64,000 nucleotides of DNA, from NCBI GenBank assembly GCA_001643675.2, contig LSRY02000054.1, positions 533,501 to 597,500 on the forward strand, written 5' to 3'. Position numbers and translations under genes: made by a program. This DNA comes from Monocercomonoides exilis (Eukaryota; Preaxostyla; Oxymonadida; Polymastigidae). The notes under the pieces were generated by a model, which was given only the letters and a program-made list of their open reading frames with translations, made no database searches and was not told the origin of the DNA. This document shows, in pieces, positions 21,093 through 33,019 of this stretch. The stretch's first letter is position 1. Every line of letters begins with the position of its first letter.

Positions 21093-22549
21093 TATCAGGT
21101 TAAAATGAAAAACGAATGTTATCATCAAATTTTCAATTCAACTCACCGAAATACACCAGCATGGAAACGATTACAGCATCAAGCGTTAATTTCAACTCTG
21201 GTGAATTTTTGTTAGTTGGCATGAATATTTGATGAAAATATTCGTTTATCATTTTACCTGATAATTAAACAAAAGGAACTTTTCAAAAAATTTCTCATAT
21301 AAGTGATAATCTCTGAAATCACAAATTTTCAATGAGATAACGAAAAATAATTCTTTTGTCAAAGGAAAAAATGGTTATTTGGGGCAAAATATGGACTTTC
21401 AAGCTTTTTATGCACAAAGCACAAAAAAATGTTTCACTCATAACATTTTTAAACTTTATCAGATTTCAAAATAAATTTGATTTTCCTAACTGAAAGCAAA
21501 CATCATTGATATTATAACATAAAGTTCAGTGACTTCGTATATATTTCGAAAAACAAACCCATTTATTTTCTATTTTTAAGATCACTGAAAATTCATCCAA
21601 GGTGCATAATTTTTCAATGAAAATGCCTGAAGTGAAATATTTTACCCCATTATTTCAACGGTTTTGTTTTCAAAACATAAAGAACAAAAGATTTAATACA
21701 GATTTCTTATCATCAAGTTTTTGATATTTTACGTTTTTAATCATCTTTTAAAAACAAAGAAGAATTTCAATGATAAAAACTGTTTTTATTGAATGAAAAT
21801 GACAAAATCTTTTCATAATTGAACTTTCATTTGAGTTTTTTATCAGGAATTTTTCCTCCATGGACGTTTCGATGTTGTTTTTTGTTCAGGAGGCAATAAA
21901 AGAAACAGCACACTCATGGTTTTTCACATTCTTTTCACAAAAAAATTTGAGAATAATATATGAATAAACGAATAATAAAAGTGTGATTTCAATAAGGTTC
22001 AATAAAATTTCTTATTAGAAGAATTGCTTGTATTCACACTTTTTAGGACAAAAATAATAAATAGTGACAAAAAAACGAAAAAAAAAAAAAATAATAAAAC
22101 AAAAACTAGATCCAAATCCAAAGCAAAAACAAAAACATTGATTATATAAAAAACAAGGTCAGTATTTCTTCATTTTGAAAATAAATACGATTTGTTTTTG
22201 ACTTTTTTTTAAAAATATCATTAAAAAAAAAGTCTATCATTTTCATTTAAAATTCATTCTGAAAAATTATCTAAAAGAGAAAAATATTAGAACATTTAAC
22301 ATTAAATACAATTCATAAAGCAAAAATATTTGTTCCTAATACGTTTGAACTCAAACAGCGAGATTATTAATGCTTCATTGATAATAAGTCACTAACACTT
22401 TTATGAAATACTTTTTTGAAAATAACATTTCAACAATTTTTATTTCTATATAAAATTTACCATATTGTTCTCAATCAAATGTCTCTGACATAAAAGTTGG
22501 ATTATTTTTAATTATAGTTACGTGATCAAAACATTGGATTGAGCCTAAA
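21093..22549. other. Gene-free AT-rich region with a diverged copy of the family A interior
   Basis: Positions about 21380-21640 resemble 18580-18870 inside family A copy 2: both contain GGACTTTCAAGCTTTTTATG followed by similar sequence to AGTTTAGTGAC. This suggests a third, end-less remnant. The rest up to the surface-protein ATG at 22550 has no features apart from A and T runs; it must contain that gene's promoter. Confidence 0.5.
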
Positions 22550-25500
22550 ATGTTTATTATAATAGCACTATTTGCAAGCGCTTTTTCAAACACAAACGAA
22601 AATAATCAAAGTTTTTCGGAAAGGGAATTTATTGCTGAAAGAGGAAGAGTTCAAAAAGCACCAATAACAATTGTTTTTATTTCCGACAGAGGGGACGATT
22701 CGAACCCCAACTGTGGAGTCGAAGCCGAACCATGCAAATCGGTTGCGAAAGGAATTGAAAGACTTGGAGACGATCCTGGGGACAAATCTATTAAAATTGT
22801 TGATTTTGCAGAGATTCAATATGAATTTATATTTAACAAAGAGTTCAGCTTAACAATGGATTCAAGAGTAGACAGTAACACCAGAGGAATGCTTGATTTT
22901 GACTTGAAAGATCTCGTGGAAAAAGGAAAGTTCCATATTATTAACGAAAAAATTTTAAAATTGGAACATTTGACATTTAATCTAATTTTATCTCAGACTG
23001 AACAATTGTCAACAGAAACAGACGAGGAATCGGCGATTATTCTTTCTAGAGGTTTTGACGGAGACTTTGCAATTTGCGACTGTGGCATTAGTCTTAACAG
23101 ATGGACAGAAGATTTATTGCCTTTTTCGCTCTTGAGTGTTACGGAAGGGAAAATCTCAATTAACAAGTTTTATTGGATATTGTCATCAAATTTCAAAAAC
23201 TTTAATGGAGCAATTTTGCATATTTCTGAAGATGCCACTTTACAAAAATTGAGAGGCTTCGAATTTGGTGAAGCTACATTGAACAAAGAATGCGCTCTGA
23301 AACTTCCATCATCATTTACACTGGAAGGAAGTAACTTTGATTATGCTAACAGAAAAACTGCAGGCCCTGCGATACTTGAGGCTAAAAGCGAGGAAAACAA
23401 AAAAGTTGAGATTTCAATTTCAGAATGCTCATTTACTTCAATATCGCCTTTGTCAGAAAAGGGAAGCAGCCTTTATTTTGAAATGATGCATCCAGAGAGT
23501 GAGCTGAATGTCATTGATTCAACATTCAGGAATGGGGAGGCTACAAAAGGTGGGGGGATGATGATTGGGATGACGAAAGGGAAAGTGAAACTGGAAAACG
23601 TTGAATTTTCTGGCTGCGTGGCCACAGAAGGAGGAGGAGGGCTGTACGCACTTGAGTTGACGCAAATGGCAGGATTTGAGTGCAATAATGTGAAGTTTGA
23701 AAGATGCACAGCGAAGTCTGGAGGCGGAGTTTATTTGACTTTGGACGAAGAGAACATAAAAGGCGACGGAATCTTTTTTAAGGATTGCTTCTTTGCGAAA
23801 AATGAGGGTAAAATAGATGCAAACGACGTGGTTATCCTCTGCAAGGGGGATTCTGAGATGAACAAGAATCCTTTTGATGCAGCATGCATTAGCTCAACGA
23901 AGAAAGAGCGAGTTGTCGTGAAAAGGCCAAGCACCACATCAATCATACACGACGATTGGCTGGCTTACAACTCGTTCGAAGTGGATGTTGACGCGATAAA
24001 TGGAGTGGACAACGACGAATGCGGCAAAGAAGGGAATAAGCCATGCAAAACGATGAAAAAGGCGATTGAGAACAGCCTTACGGGGAGGCTGTTTCGCATT
24101 TACACAACCAAAAATTGCAACAAATACGACATCGAACCAATTACAATAGAAGGGCGCAAAATTGAGGTTTTAAACAGAGATGTCAGCAAAATCTCCATTA
24201 CAACAGCTCTGGACGAAACGAAGGTGCTTCCAGGCGAAGGGGTTTTCAACTTGAAACAGCAAGGCAGTCTTCTGCTGTACGAAGCAGAAATCAATGTGGA
24301 CACGACAAGAGCAAGCGGAAGAAGCAACGGGCTGATTGTTACAGACGGCGACGATGCATCAGCCCAGCTTTGTAATGTTAATATCACAGCGACTGATGAA
24401 AATCAAGAGCTTAACTGCGCTTTGATAGAATGCAAGACGGGGACATTATATTTAGTTACCGTAACCGTCGAGAACTTTATTTCTTCGTCTGCAATTATTC
24501 TTTGCGAAGCAGCAAATGCAGTTACATTCTTCGGATTTTTGCTCAATAAGCTTTCAGTCAAAAGCGCAACACAGTCTGTTGTGACTGTTTTGGAGGGATG
24601 CAAACAAGTTTCTGTGACAAATGGCAGAATTCTGAACTGCTGGTCGGTGGAACACAAAATAGGAGGCTGCATATATATGGAAGTTGGAAACAGCGCCAAT
24701 GAATTTTCAGTTTCGCACACAACTTTTCGAAATTGTTCTGTCAGAAATCCAACGAGCAATGAGGAAGCAAATGCATTAGACAGAAATGAAGAATCAAAAG
24801 GAGGAGCGATGTTTGTTCGAGTCGCCGATGGCGTTACCGATCCAGTTAAATTATCATTAGAAAATTTGAATTTCATTGATTGTGCAGCTGACAGAGGAGA
24901 GTACATATACTTGTCTCTTCCAGTTGGAAGAGAGCAATTGAAAGATGAACTCTTAATATTTGAAATGGAGGATATTTATGGAGAGCCGAATGGAATACTT
25001 TTGGAAGAAAGGAAAGGCGATGAAGCAAATATTATCGATCTTTTAACAGACGAAGCTAACAGACTGCCATATCATTCGAGCAGGATCTTTGTTGGAGGAG
25101 AGAAAGCAAGCAATGGAAAGAGCTGCGGAAGCAAAACAGTGCCGTGCGATCGAATCAGTACAGGAACAAAACACAATATACCAGACGAGGCATTTATGAT
25201 GCTCTTTATTGGAATGGTTTCAGTAGACGAACCATTTGAAACAAAGCAGCCAATGACATTCGCTTCAGCACCTGATTCATCTTCGTCTTCATTGTTAACT
25301 GCAGAGCCAAATCGCGGGGCGCTTCATGTTGAATCAAAGATATACGCTGGGAAATCGCTGGCAGTGTTTGAAAACTGGCGCTATTCTTGTACATTCAGGC
25401 ATGTTGATATAGAATACCCAGATGCAGTTGAAGGAGAAGCACTGAATTTGATCTTCACTCAAAATCAATTGACCATCATTGATGTTGTGCTTAGACCGTG

Positions 25501-26620
25501 GTTTACAGAGCTGACAGGAGAAAGCGTCCAAGGAGGAGAAGGAAAACCGTTACCGTACAAGCTGATAGTGATTGAGAAGGAATTTGGAAACTTTAAGCAA
25601 CTTGCGATTTACGGAAGAAATGGCAATACAAACAAAGGGAGACGAGCTGACGAAGAGAAAAGCGAAAAAAACCAATATTTTTTGGAGATGAAAGGAAAAA
25701 AGACAAAACCAGAGCCAATTAACAAAATAAAAGAGGCAGAGAATGGTCTGTGCCTGTGGGATTCAGGGCTTGTGACGCTTCACGAGACTCGGACAACAGT
25801 CTTTGAAGACTGCTCGTTTGTCAACATCAGCGAGGGAGTCATCTTCACAGACGGAAGTCCCTTGAATCTGAGCAACTGCAGCTTTGCAAACAACCATCCA
25901 ATTGATGCGGATTGGGAGAAATTCCCTTCATTGAGGCACAACATTCGAGCTAAAGGAAAACAACCTTCTTCTGTTTGTGTTATATCTCTGACACAGGGAA
26001 GCGACGGGACGGAAGGGAAGCCGTTTGGAATGATTGCGGATGGGAATGCGAGCGGAGAAGCAGCGAAAAAAATGGACTCTCTCTTCTTTTCTCCTGTGCT
26101 GAAGAATGTGACGATAGTGAAAGATGCTGAAGGCGCAAACAGGGGAAAAAGAGAAGCAAATGGAAAAGATAAAGAAAATGAGGAAGAAACAGTGACTGGA
26201 ATTGTTCATGGAAGCTATCTCTTTCCTTGTGAATTGACATTTGAAGCTGCAAAAGAAAGAAAAGGAGAAGAGCTGAAATGGGTTGACTGCCCAGTAACAG
26301 AGTTTGCGGGAGAGGCAGAAATGAAAGTGAAGATTCCCAAGGCTCTTCTGGATGTGGACGATCAAACTTCGGTTATGTGCCATTTGTCGTATTCGAGCGG
26401 CATAACTGCAAATGAAAAGAAACACACAGAAGACTGGTTTTTGGTGAAGCGGAAAGAGGACAATCCGAAGAAATTGACGAGAACACAGCTGATTATAATT
26501 ATAGCTTCTTCTTGCGCATTTGCAGTTGTTGTGGCTGTGATTGTGGTGGTTGTCGTGTGTGTTGTGAAAAGAAGGAAGCGAAGAGACTACAAAGAAATTA
26601 AAGAAGGGAGCAAATTTTGA
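22550..26620 (+). CDS. Large beta-helix surface protein with C-terminal membrane anchor
   Basis: An uninterrupted frame of 1,356 aa from ATG to TGA. An N-terminal signal peptide (MFIIIALFASAFS) precedes three module starts carrying the CG...PCK/D motif: DRGDDSNPNCGVEAEPCKS (near residue 50), VDAINGVDNDECGKEGNKPC (about 485) and GGEKASNGKSCGSKTVPC (about 850). Between them are repeated strand/turn motifs of the Pmp type, such as FRNGEATKGGG, FSGCVATEGGGGLY and FERCTAKSGGGVYL, as in right-handed parallel beta-helix adhesins. Near the C-terminus about 27 hydrophobic residues form a TM segment followed by KRRKRRDYKEIKEGSKF on the cytosolic side. The predicted role is a cell-surface adhesin or coat protein. 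It belongs to a different subfamily from the genes at 2676 and 36156 but shares the signal, helix, TM and basic-tail plan. No intron is needed. Confidence 0.85.
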   Translation: MFIIIALFASAFSNTNENNQSFSEREFIAERGRVQKAPITIVFISDRGDDSNPNCGVEAEPCKSVAKGIERLGDDPGDKSIKIVDFAEIQYEFIFNKEFSLTMDSRVDSNTRGMLDFDLKDLVEKGKFHIINEKILKLEHLTFNLILSQTEQLSTETDEESAIILSRGFDGDFAICDCGISLNRWTEDLLPFSLLSVTEGKISINKFYWILSSNFKNFNGAILHISEDATLQKLRGFEFGEATLNKECALKLPSSFTLEGSNFDYANRKTAGPAILEAKSEENKKVEISISECSFTSISPLSEKGSSLYFEMMHPESELNVIDSTFRNGEATKGGGMMIGMTKGKVKLENVEFSGCVATEGGGGLYALELTQMAGFECNNVKFERCTAKSGGGVYLTLDEENIKGDGIFFKDCFFAKNEGKIDANDVVILCKGDSEMNKNPFDAACISSTKKERVVVKRPSTTSIIHDDWLAYNSFEVDVDAINGVDNDECGKEGNKPCKTMKKAIENSLTGRLFRIYTTKNCNKYDIEPITIEGRKIEVLNRDVSKISITTALDETKVLPGEGVFNLKQQGSLLLYEAEINVDTTRASGRSNGLIVTDGDDASAQLCNVNITATDENQELNCALIECKTGTLYLVTVTVENFISSSAIILCEAANAVTFFGFLLNKLSVKSATQSVVTVLEGCKQVSVTNGRILNCWSVEHKIGGCIYMEVGNSANEFSVSHTTFRNCSVRNPTSNEEANALDRNEESKGGAMFVRVADGVTDPVKLSLENLNFIDCAADRGEYIYLSLPVGREQLKDELLIFEMEDIYGEPNGILLEERKGDEANIIDLLTDEANRLPYHSSRIFVGGEKASNGKSCGSKTVPCDRISTGTKHNIPDEAFMMLFIGMVSVDEPFETKQPMTFASAPDSSSSSLLTAEPNRGALHVESKIYAGKSLAVFENWRYSCTFRHVDIEYPDAVEGEALNLIFTQNQLTIIDVVLRPWFTELTGESVQGGEGKPLPYKLIVIEKEFGNFKQLAIYGRNGNTNKGRRADEEKSEKNQYFLEMKGKKTKPEPINKIKEAENGLCLWDSGLVTLHETRTTVFEDCSFVNISEGVIFTDGSPLNLSNCSFANNHPIDADWEKFPSLRHNIRAKGKQPSSVCVISLTQGSDGTEGKPFGMIADGNASGEAAKKMDSLFFSPVLKNVTIVKDAEGANRGKREANGKDKENEEETVTGIVHGSYLFPCELTFEAAKERKGEELKWVDCPVTEFAGEAEMKVKIPKALLDVDDQTSVMCHLSYSSGITANEKKHTEDWFLVKRKEDNPKKLTRTQLIIIIASSCAFAVVVAVIVVVVVCVVKRRKRRDYKEIKEGSKF

Positions 26621-27497
26621 GAAAGATAAAAAGGATGCTAAAATTAAATTTTTTAAGTTCTGATTATCCATAGAGTGAGAATTTTTCTGAAAATATTAGT
26701 TTTATTTTATTTCTTCATTTTTAATTTTATCTGTTGTTTATTGCTTTAATTTCTATGTAGTTACGTATTTTAGAGTTTTTGAACATTCAATTATCTGTAA
26801 ATTGACTTACCTCCAATTGAAAAGATGATAAATTCAATGAATATCAATTTATGAGATTATTTGGTTTGAATATACTGTAACGTACGGTTCATTTCAAAGA
26901 TATTTAGAGAACTTCAAAAATAGGAGAGATACAATTACTATTTTCTTGTTCATGGCTTAAAATTTGTTGAATTCAAAGTGCCACATTATGAATTCAATGT
27001 ATATATTTTTTAAAATAAACTCCAGGAATTTATTTGAAAAAATTGTGTGCGCTTTTTAATAATTTTTAAGAGTTCAATGATTTCTGAAAAAGAAAAGCGA
27101 AACGAAAGAATACCAAAACAATTTCTTTGATTTGTAACACTTTCATTTTTTCAAGATGAATCGTTTTCACATTTCTTCTCCACTTCTTGAAAACACATGG
27201 AGCTGAAGAAAACTGACCGGCTTCCTTTTCCACAAAGTCTATTTCAGACTTTTTGATGAACACAAAATAGTCTCTCTTTTGAATGCCATTAATGTGAAAA
27301 GAATTCTCCTGTGCACATTTTTCTTCATCTATTTTGTGAGATAATAAATTTTGATTAATTGAGAGATCGAAAAAATAAATTGTTAAAAAATGACAAAGAA
27401 AAAGATGATGAGAATCTGGGAAAGTTTCAATGTTGCTTTTTCTTGAACTTCAAGCAACAGTTTGACAATGTGCAAAATGGGCAAAAAGACCAATTGA
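26621..27497. other. Intergenic, no gene seen
   Basis: AT-rich region between convergent genes (surface protein on plus, the 27498 gene on minus). Short minus-strand frames near 27066-27263 have no recognisable content. Confidence 0.5.
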
Positions 27498-28786
27498 CTA
27501 ATTCAAATCATTATTCAATTCAATTGGTCTTTCAAAAAAGCTGTTGGTAATATCTTCGAATCCCATTTCCTCAAATCCTTCCCTTATCCTTCTTCTTGTC
27601 ACTTTTTCCGTTTTTTCATCATCTTCAACTTCATCTTTTTCTTTCATCACCCCATTCAATTTTTTCAAAAGAATTTCAAAAAACTCAAAACACTTTTTTA
27701 TTGTTGAATTGTGCAAAGTTGATTCGAAGAAAACAAACAAAAACATATTAACAGCTCCATAGCTCAATAAACTGTGAAGAGTTATATTTTTGTATTTCGC
27801 AATACTCACAATGGCAGACAAGCAACGGGATGCAATGTCTTCATGGTTGCATTTTGTTTCGTTATGCAACCATATAATCAATTCATTAAGTCTACAAATA
27901 TCACACATTTGGAGTAATTGTTGAAAATCAAAAATCATGAATAAATGCAACCACTTCATCACAACTCGAGAGCTTCTAACTTCATTTAACTTGAATTCAT
28001 TTCTTCTCCACTCCACACTTTCTATCAATTCTTTCAATTCTCCAACAACTTCTCTTGAAAAATTCAGTTCACTCATTATTGAACTTTTCAATCCACAGTC
28101 ATGAAAAACTCGGATTGTCAAAAACTGCCAAGCACATTGATATGCAAGTTTCGTCATATTACGATGTTCTTGATGATATTTGATTATTCTTGTTATCTCA
28201 CTCATATATTGTTCTTTCTTTAAGTTCTTTTTCAAACAAGTTAAAGAATAATTTAATCAAAAATAAAATAATTTGCAACATACTCTCGCAAGACTGACTT
28301 TTACGAGAGCCACAAAAGCAAGTTCAATATCTTTTTGAGTTTTTCCACTTTCTTTATTTTCAAATGCATCATTAAGAATACAAGGAAGGCAAATGTTAGA
28401 TATTTCTTTAAAACAGCGGCTATTCGTAAATGACAAAGATAGATAATTCTGACAAAGTTCAGTCAGAAGCTTTGTATTCATTTCTTCTTTCTTCTTTTTT
28501 TCATCAGCGATCATTTTTTCAAATCTTTTACGTAAAAGAGACTCTTCAAATATCGCATATTTTGAATAATCCAATACTTCCCACAACTTAATTCGTTTCA
28601 ATAATGAAAACACTTTTTCAAGAGTTATTTTCTTTTGTTCAATCATTTTATCAATTTGGTCTAACAGTTCTGTAGTTGCAACATTGAAAAACTCATTTTC
28701 GCTCATTTCTTCCATCACTTCACATATTTCGTCCATTTTCTGTTTTAGCGTTGCATCTGTATAGAGCTCAAGTTCAGAAACCAATT
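27498..28786 (-). CDS. Unrecognised helical protein (possibly ARM/HEAT-like), 5' exon not found
   Basis: Two minus-strand frames join through a 57-nt intron: exon 28786-28284, then GTATGT...AAAAG, then exon 28226-27498 ending in TAG. This gives about 410 residues. An AG three codons further on is an equally possible acceptor. The upstream exon has no ATG start; it follows TTTTGCAG at 28787, so at least one 5' exon is missing and I could not place it. The sequence is helical and Leu-rich (LLDQIDKMIEQKKITLEKVFSL; RCLSAIVSIAKYKNITLHSL; KKCFEFFEILLKKLNG) with regularly spaced hydrophobic helices, as in ARM/HEAT solenoids. It ends with an acidic loop, RRRIREGFEEMGFEDI and a short polar tail. No catalytic motif is visible. 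The function is unknown. Confidence 0.6.
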
Positions 28787-30439
28787 CTGCAAAAGTTGAT
28801 GAAAAATCACTATTTCATGAAAGAAAAGAATAATTTCAGACCAGAAAAATTCCCTGTTAACAGAGACTTATGAAACGAAAAAAAAATATTCAACAAAAAT
28901 ATAAGTTAGTTTTTCCACGAAATCAGATTGGAAAATTATTTATCATCAAATAAAAAGAAAGAGATAGTGAAAAAATAAAAAACTGCTAAACCTTCGTTTG
29001 AAAAATTTGCATCTTATCTCAATTGTCAAATAATTCAAATATGGGAAATTCTAACTTGTAATTTTTTCCTTTTCAATCTTTGAATCTTATCATGAATAAT
29101 AGAATGGATTGTCGAAGAGGAAGAGAAAATATTTTCGAAATAAAATATTATGGCTTTTTTATTGTGGTGATTTTTTTCAAATGAATCGAAAAAGAAAGAT
29201 AATGAAAGAGAGAAAGAAGGGAAAACAGTTCGTTTAAGTAAAAAGCGTGAAGAGCGTGAAAAAGATGGATATATTTTTTGGAAGGAATGAGAAAAATAGT
29301 TCTGAAATTGAGTGATTGAGGACAGTTTCAGAGAAGATAAACAGTAAACCATGGTGCAAAGGCGAAGAAGTTACTGAAAAGAAGATAATGTCGCGACAAA
29401 ATAATGATTTGGAAAATCACAAAGGGAACAAAAATGTATAAAGACAAAAGAGCCCAGAGACCGTTATTTAGACACAGCTGGGACGAATCTTTTTCAAAGT
29501 CAAGCATCAATTCAAGAATCATCTTTTTCAATGAATATTAAACACACATTATTTATTTCGCCAATTCGTTGAAATCTATCTTGCTTCTTCAGCTTCAATG
29601 CTAAACGATCTCTTATTTTTCCCTTCAACATAAATCTCAACACTTTGATTACAGGTATTTTCGATCACATCTTCTGTAATTTTATTTCAGTAACAATTCG
29701 AATTTATCTTCTTTTCATATATTATGGCCATTATAAAAAAATCTGGAAAGATGCAAGAATCATAATCACTGACTTTTGCTCGGACTTTTGGAGATGTCTG
29801 ATTCTCTAACAGCAGCCAGTACAAAAAAAAAATTGAAGAAGATGAAGAAATTATATCAGAAGGAGAAAAAGAAAAATCTTGGAAATTAATCATTTAGCTC
29901 CAGTTGTTACAGATTCAGTTTCATCAAGCATATTTATCGCTCAGATATTGAATCCTTCAAAAATGTGTGTTCGGAAAATATTGAAAGGATGAAACCGGTT
30001 TGATTCACTTTCATCATCAACTTTTTATTTGCTTCAAGAAAAATACTGAAATATGAAATAAAATCAATTAGAAAATACTTAACCTTCTTCTTCTTCTTTT
30101 TCTTCTTCTTCTTCTTCCTTCTTCTTTTCTATTGTTTTTTCAGAAATATGAAGAAAGAAGACTAAACATCCTTAACATTGACTAAATATTTATTTCTTTC
30201 AAAAAATTCTTTGAAAGATTCAAACAAGGTTAGGGGCAAGAAACGGGAGATAGAAGAGGAAGAGGAAAATAAAGAAGAGAATGACAACTAGGAAAGAAAA
30301 AGCTGACAGGCTAATTAAATGATCGATCACATCCAGTGCTCGCTCAAAGGATTGGAGCATATTGCTTATCGCCATCTCTTTCCACTTAGAACTTGTTTAT
30401 ACAATTCTGAAGAAGCAGATGATGATGATGGCACATAAC
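28787..30439. other. Long gene-poor stretch
   Basis: No gene is assignable. The missing 5' exon of the minus-strand gene should lie in the first few hundred bases. A minus-strand frame at 29328-29531 starts with an ATG and an ordinary-looking peptide (MKKMILELMLDFEKDSSQLC) but turns hydrophobic and ends; it could be an exon or a decayed fragment. CTT microsatellite repeats occupy 30083-30135. Confidence 0.4.
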
Positions 30440-32990
30440 AAGATATAGCCTCATTCTCCCTTCATCTGCTGTGCCATCGCCTTGCGAAACAGCTCCACAC
30501 GCTGCCCATTCTCCATTAGCAGCCCAAAGCAAATCACTCCTTCCACCTCGTCTTTCCCCAACTGCGGACGCATCAGCTCTGTCAGCATCATCACCATCAG
30601 GAACATCGCACACTGCCCTTCTCTCTTCACAACTGTCGACTGCACAGCCTCCACCCGCTGCTTCAGCCCTGCCGCTGTTACTGCTGCTGCTGACACCTCC
30701 GAAAGCTCCCTCTCCTGATCATTCAGTGCCAGCTCACTTTCTTTGCAGCTGCATCTTTTATCAGATGGATACAGATATGCTCGAATTTCGGAGGCATTAA
30801 ATACATCCAGATACTTCCGGAACGGCGTGAAGAAATCGTTGCTCTGGAACACCTCCAACACAGATGCAAACGATTGCGGTAAGCACCTCGACAGATGGGA
30901 TGCATCTCAGAAGAATTGTTGAGACAGCGCCTGTGGTGTCTGCGGATAGCACACATACACGCACAGAAGAGACTCCAGCTCTGAATTTGTGACGCACCTG
31001 ATATCGTAGACGAAGAAATCAATGCATCACCAGAGCATATCGAATCATACAACGTTTTCTTCGAATCCTTTCATCATCCTTCCTTCTGCCCAGCAGCGGT
31101 TCATTAAAAACACCAGAGACACTGATATTTTCTCCTCCCCCTTCTCCGACTGGAAGTATCAAAAACTCCACAAAAAAACATCTTGATCTTCATCTCCGCT
31201 CCACTTTCAAGAACGATGCTGAAGAACAAGAAGAACGACAGCTTATCTTCATTGAACTTCTCTGGTACAAATTCCCCAAACAGCCGCATTTCTGCAAAGT
31301 TCCACTAGAAAAGCTTCTTCTCCGCGGATCATCACCTTCCTGATTGCCTCACTTTTTTTCTGATTCTCAATCACCTCCTTCAACAGCATCTTCTTCTCGC
31401 TTATCGTCTTCTTTTATACTTTCAGCAGCTCCATGAGCATTTTCGTTTCCTTCTCCATCTTGTTCATCTTCTACTATACCGTTGCAACTGCTCTTCCACC
31501 ACCTCCTCCACCATCGCTGTTGATTTTTCTCGCAACACTCTCCCCGCTCCCCACTTTCATAAAAACACACTTCCCATTGAGATTTGGCACAAGCATCACA
31601 ACACTTCCATCCCCGATGCTCGCTGCAACTTCTCCTTGTGCGTTTCACACAGCCCTAACAGCAGAATCAACGAAGTCAAAGATGGAATTATCTTGCCCTC
31701 CGCAGAAACCAACGAAGAAGATATGGCAATTGTTACCGCCGATACATCAGTTACTGCTTGCCATCCATACTCACCACTTCGCCCTGAAAAGAACAGCCTT
31801 TCTTCTCCTTCTCAATCCTTACACCAATCAGCCCCGCCTTCTCCTTCGTGGCTACAAACTGTACCTTCGCCTCCTTCGCCATCTTCACCTCCTTGACTTC
31901 TGAGTTAGACTTCTCATTCAGCTGCAAAATCTTCCTCTCCTGCATCGATATGATCTTATCCTACTTCTGCAGCCGCTCCTCCAGCTTGTTTATCAGCTTC
32001 AAAATCCTCTCATCTTCCATGATCTTTTGCAGCTTCATGCAAGACTCCAAATACTTCTTCTTTATCTCCTGCTTCACCTTTTCATACTTTTCCTTTAATT
32101 TCATCTTCTTCTCTCCAGCCAACTTTTTTTCCTTCTTTTTTTCTTTTTCTTTTTTTTCTTTTGCTTCCTCTGCTTCTTCGCGCTTCTCCAGCATTGCCAG
32201 CGCAATTGCTGCTGGAGACAGAACCACATCCTCCATCCTCAGCCAAACCGCTTACATTTCCTTCTCCACACTCTTCCCCACTTCACACACTGTAACCCCT
32301 CGCCCCATCACTTCGTCGTCCAGCGTCACTACCACACGCCTCGATTGTTGTGATCGCCATATTTGCATTGAAGGGCCAAACAGATCGTAGATCGATGGGA
32401 ACACATTCACATCTACCATCGCAAAGATCCGCTTGCTCCCAGATTTCGTGCCCACCGGCACCAACAGCGAACCGAAAGCATCGCTGAAAGCTCCACATCG
32501 CAGGCACACACAACACCCCCACACAGCACCGCCCGCCGAGCCACAACATATCCCTCGAATTGTCTGTCGCTCCCTCATTAACGACTGTCTACGATTTTCA
32601 TATACCCAAGCTGCCTCATGCAACACAATTCGCAGCCGCCTTTCGATATCATCCATCGCTGCTGCCTTCGTGAATGACGCAGCTACCACACATGCATCTG
32701 AAGTGTTAATTGCAGGTGCTGATGATGGCTGATCATCTCCTGTCACTTTCTTCTCTTCACTTCTCAGCATTCGGAATGGCGAAGTTGATCGGAATGCTGC
32801 TCCTGTTGAAGAAGACGAAGAAGACGAAGGCGCTGAGCGAAGAGACGACTACCGTGCTGCCCCGGCCACAAGAAGCTTTTTCAGACACCCAACCACGTCT
32901 GCTGGCAGCTCCACAGGCGACACAAACATCACATCCACTTTCGGATCAGAAAGGTCGAACAGCCACAAAAGCTCTCATTTTCGAGCAAAA
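30440..32990 (-). pseudogene. Decayed gene for a large coiled-coil protein
   Basis: Protein-like sequence runs on the minus strand through the whole interval but switches frame and contains stops. Recognisable pieces in order are: LWLFDLSDPKVDVMFVSPVE; a Ser-rich linker; MDDIERRLRIVLHEAAWVYE; a Lys/Glu coiled coil (about 32236-31960); SAEGKIIPSLTSLILLLGLC; MRLFGEFVPEKFNEDKLSFF; QSNDFFTPFRKYLDVFNASE; and a final piece ending ELFRKAMAQQMKGE. Stops sit at 32851-32849 (TAG), 32254-32252 (TAA) and 31963-31961 (TAG), with frame changes near 31755, 31620, 31300 and again near 31150-30850. GC content is clearly above that of its flanks. I do not recognise the family. It lies head-to-head with the Nopp140-like gene. 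Multiple lesions make an active gene unlikely. Confidence 0.6.
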
Positions 32991-33019
32991 GGAAAACATA
33001 TAGAAGGGTTTTTTTTCAG

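Noticed and set aside
30440-32990. Stop-codon reassignment or readthrough to explain in-frame stops in protein-like sequence
   Set aside because: The coherent peptide changes frame several times as well, and intact genes in the window use TAA, TAG and TGA as ordinary stops, so decay is the simpler reading.
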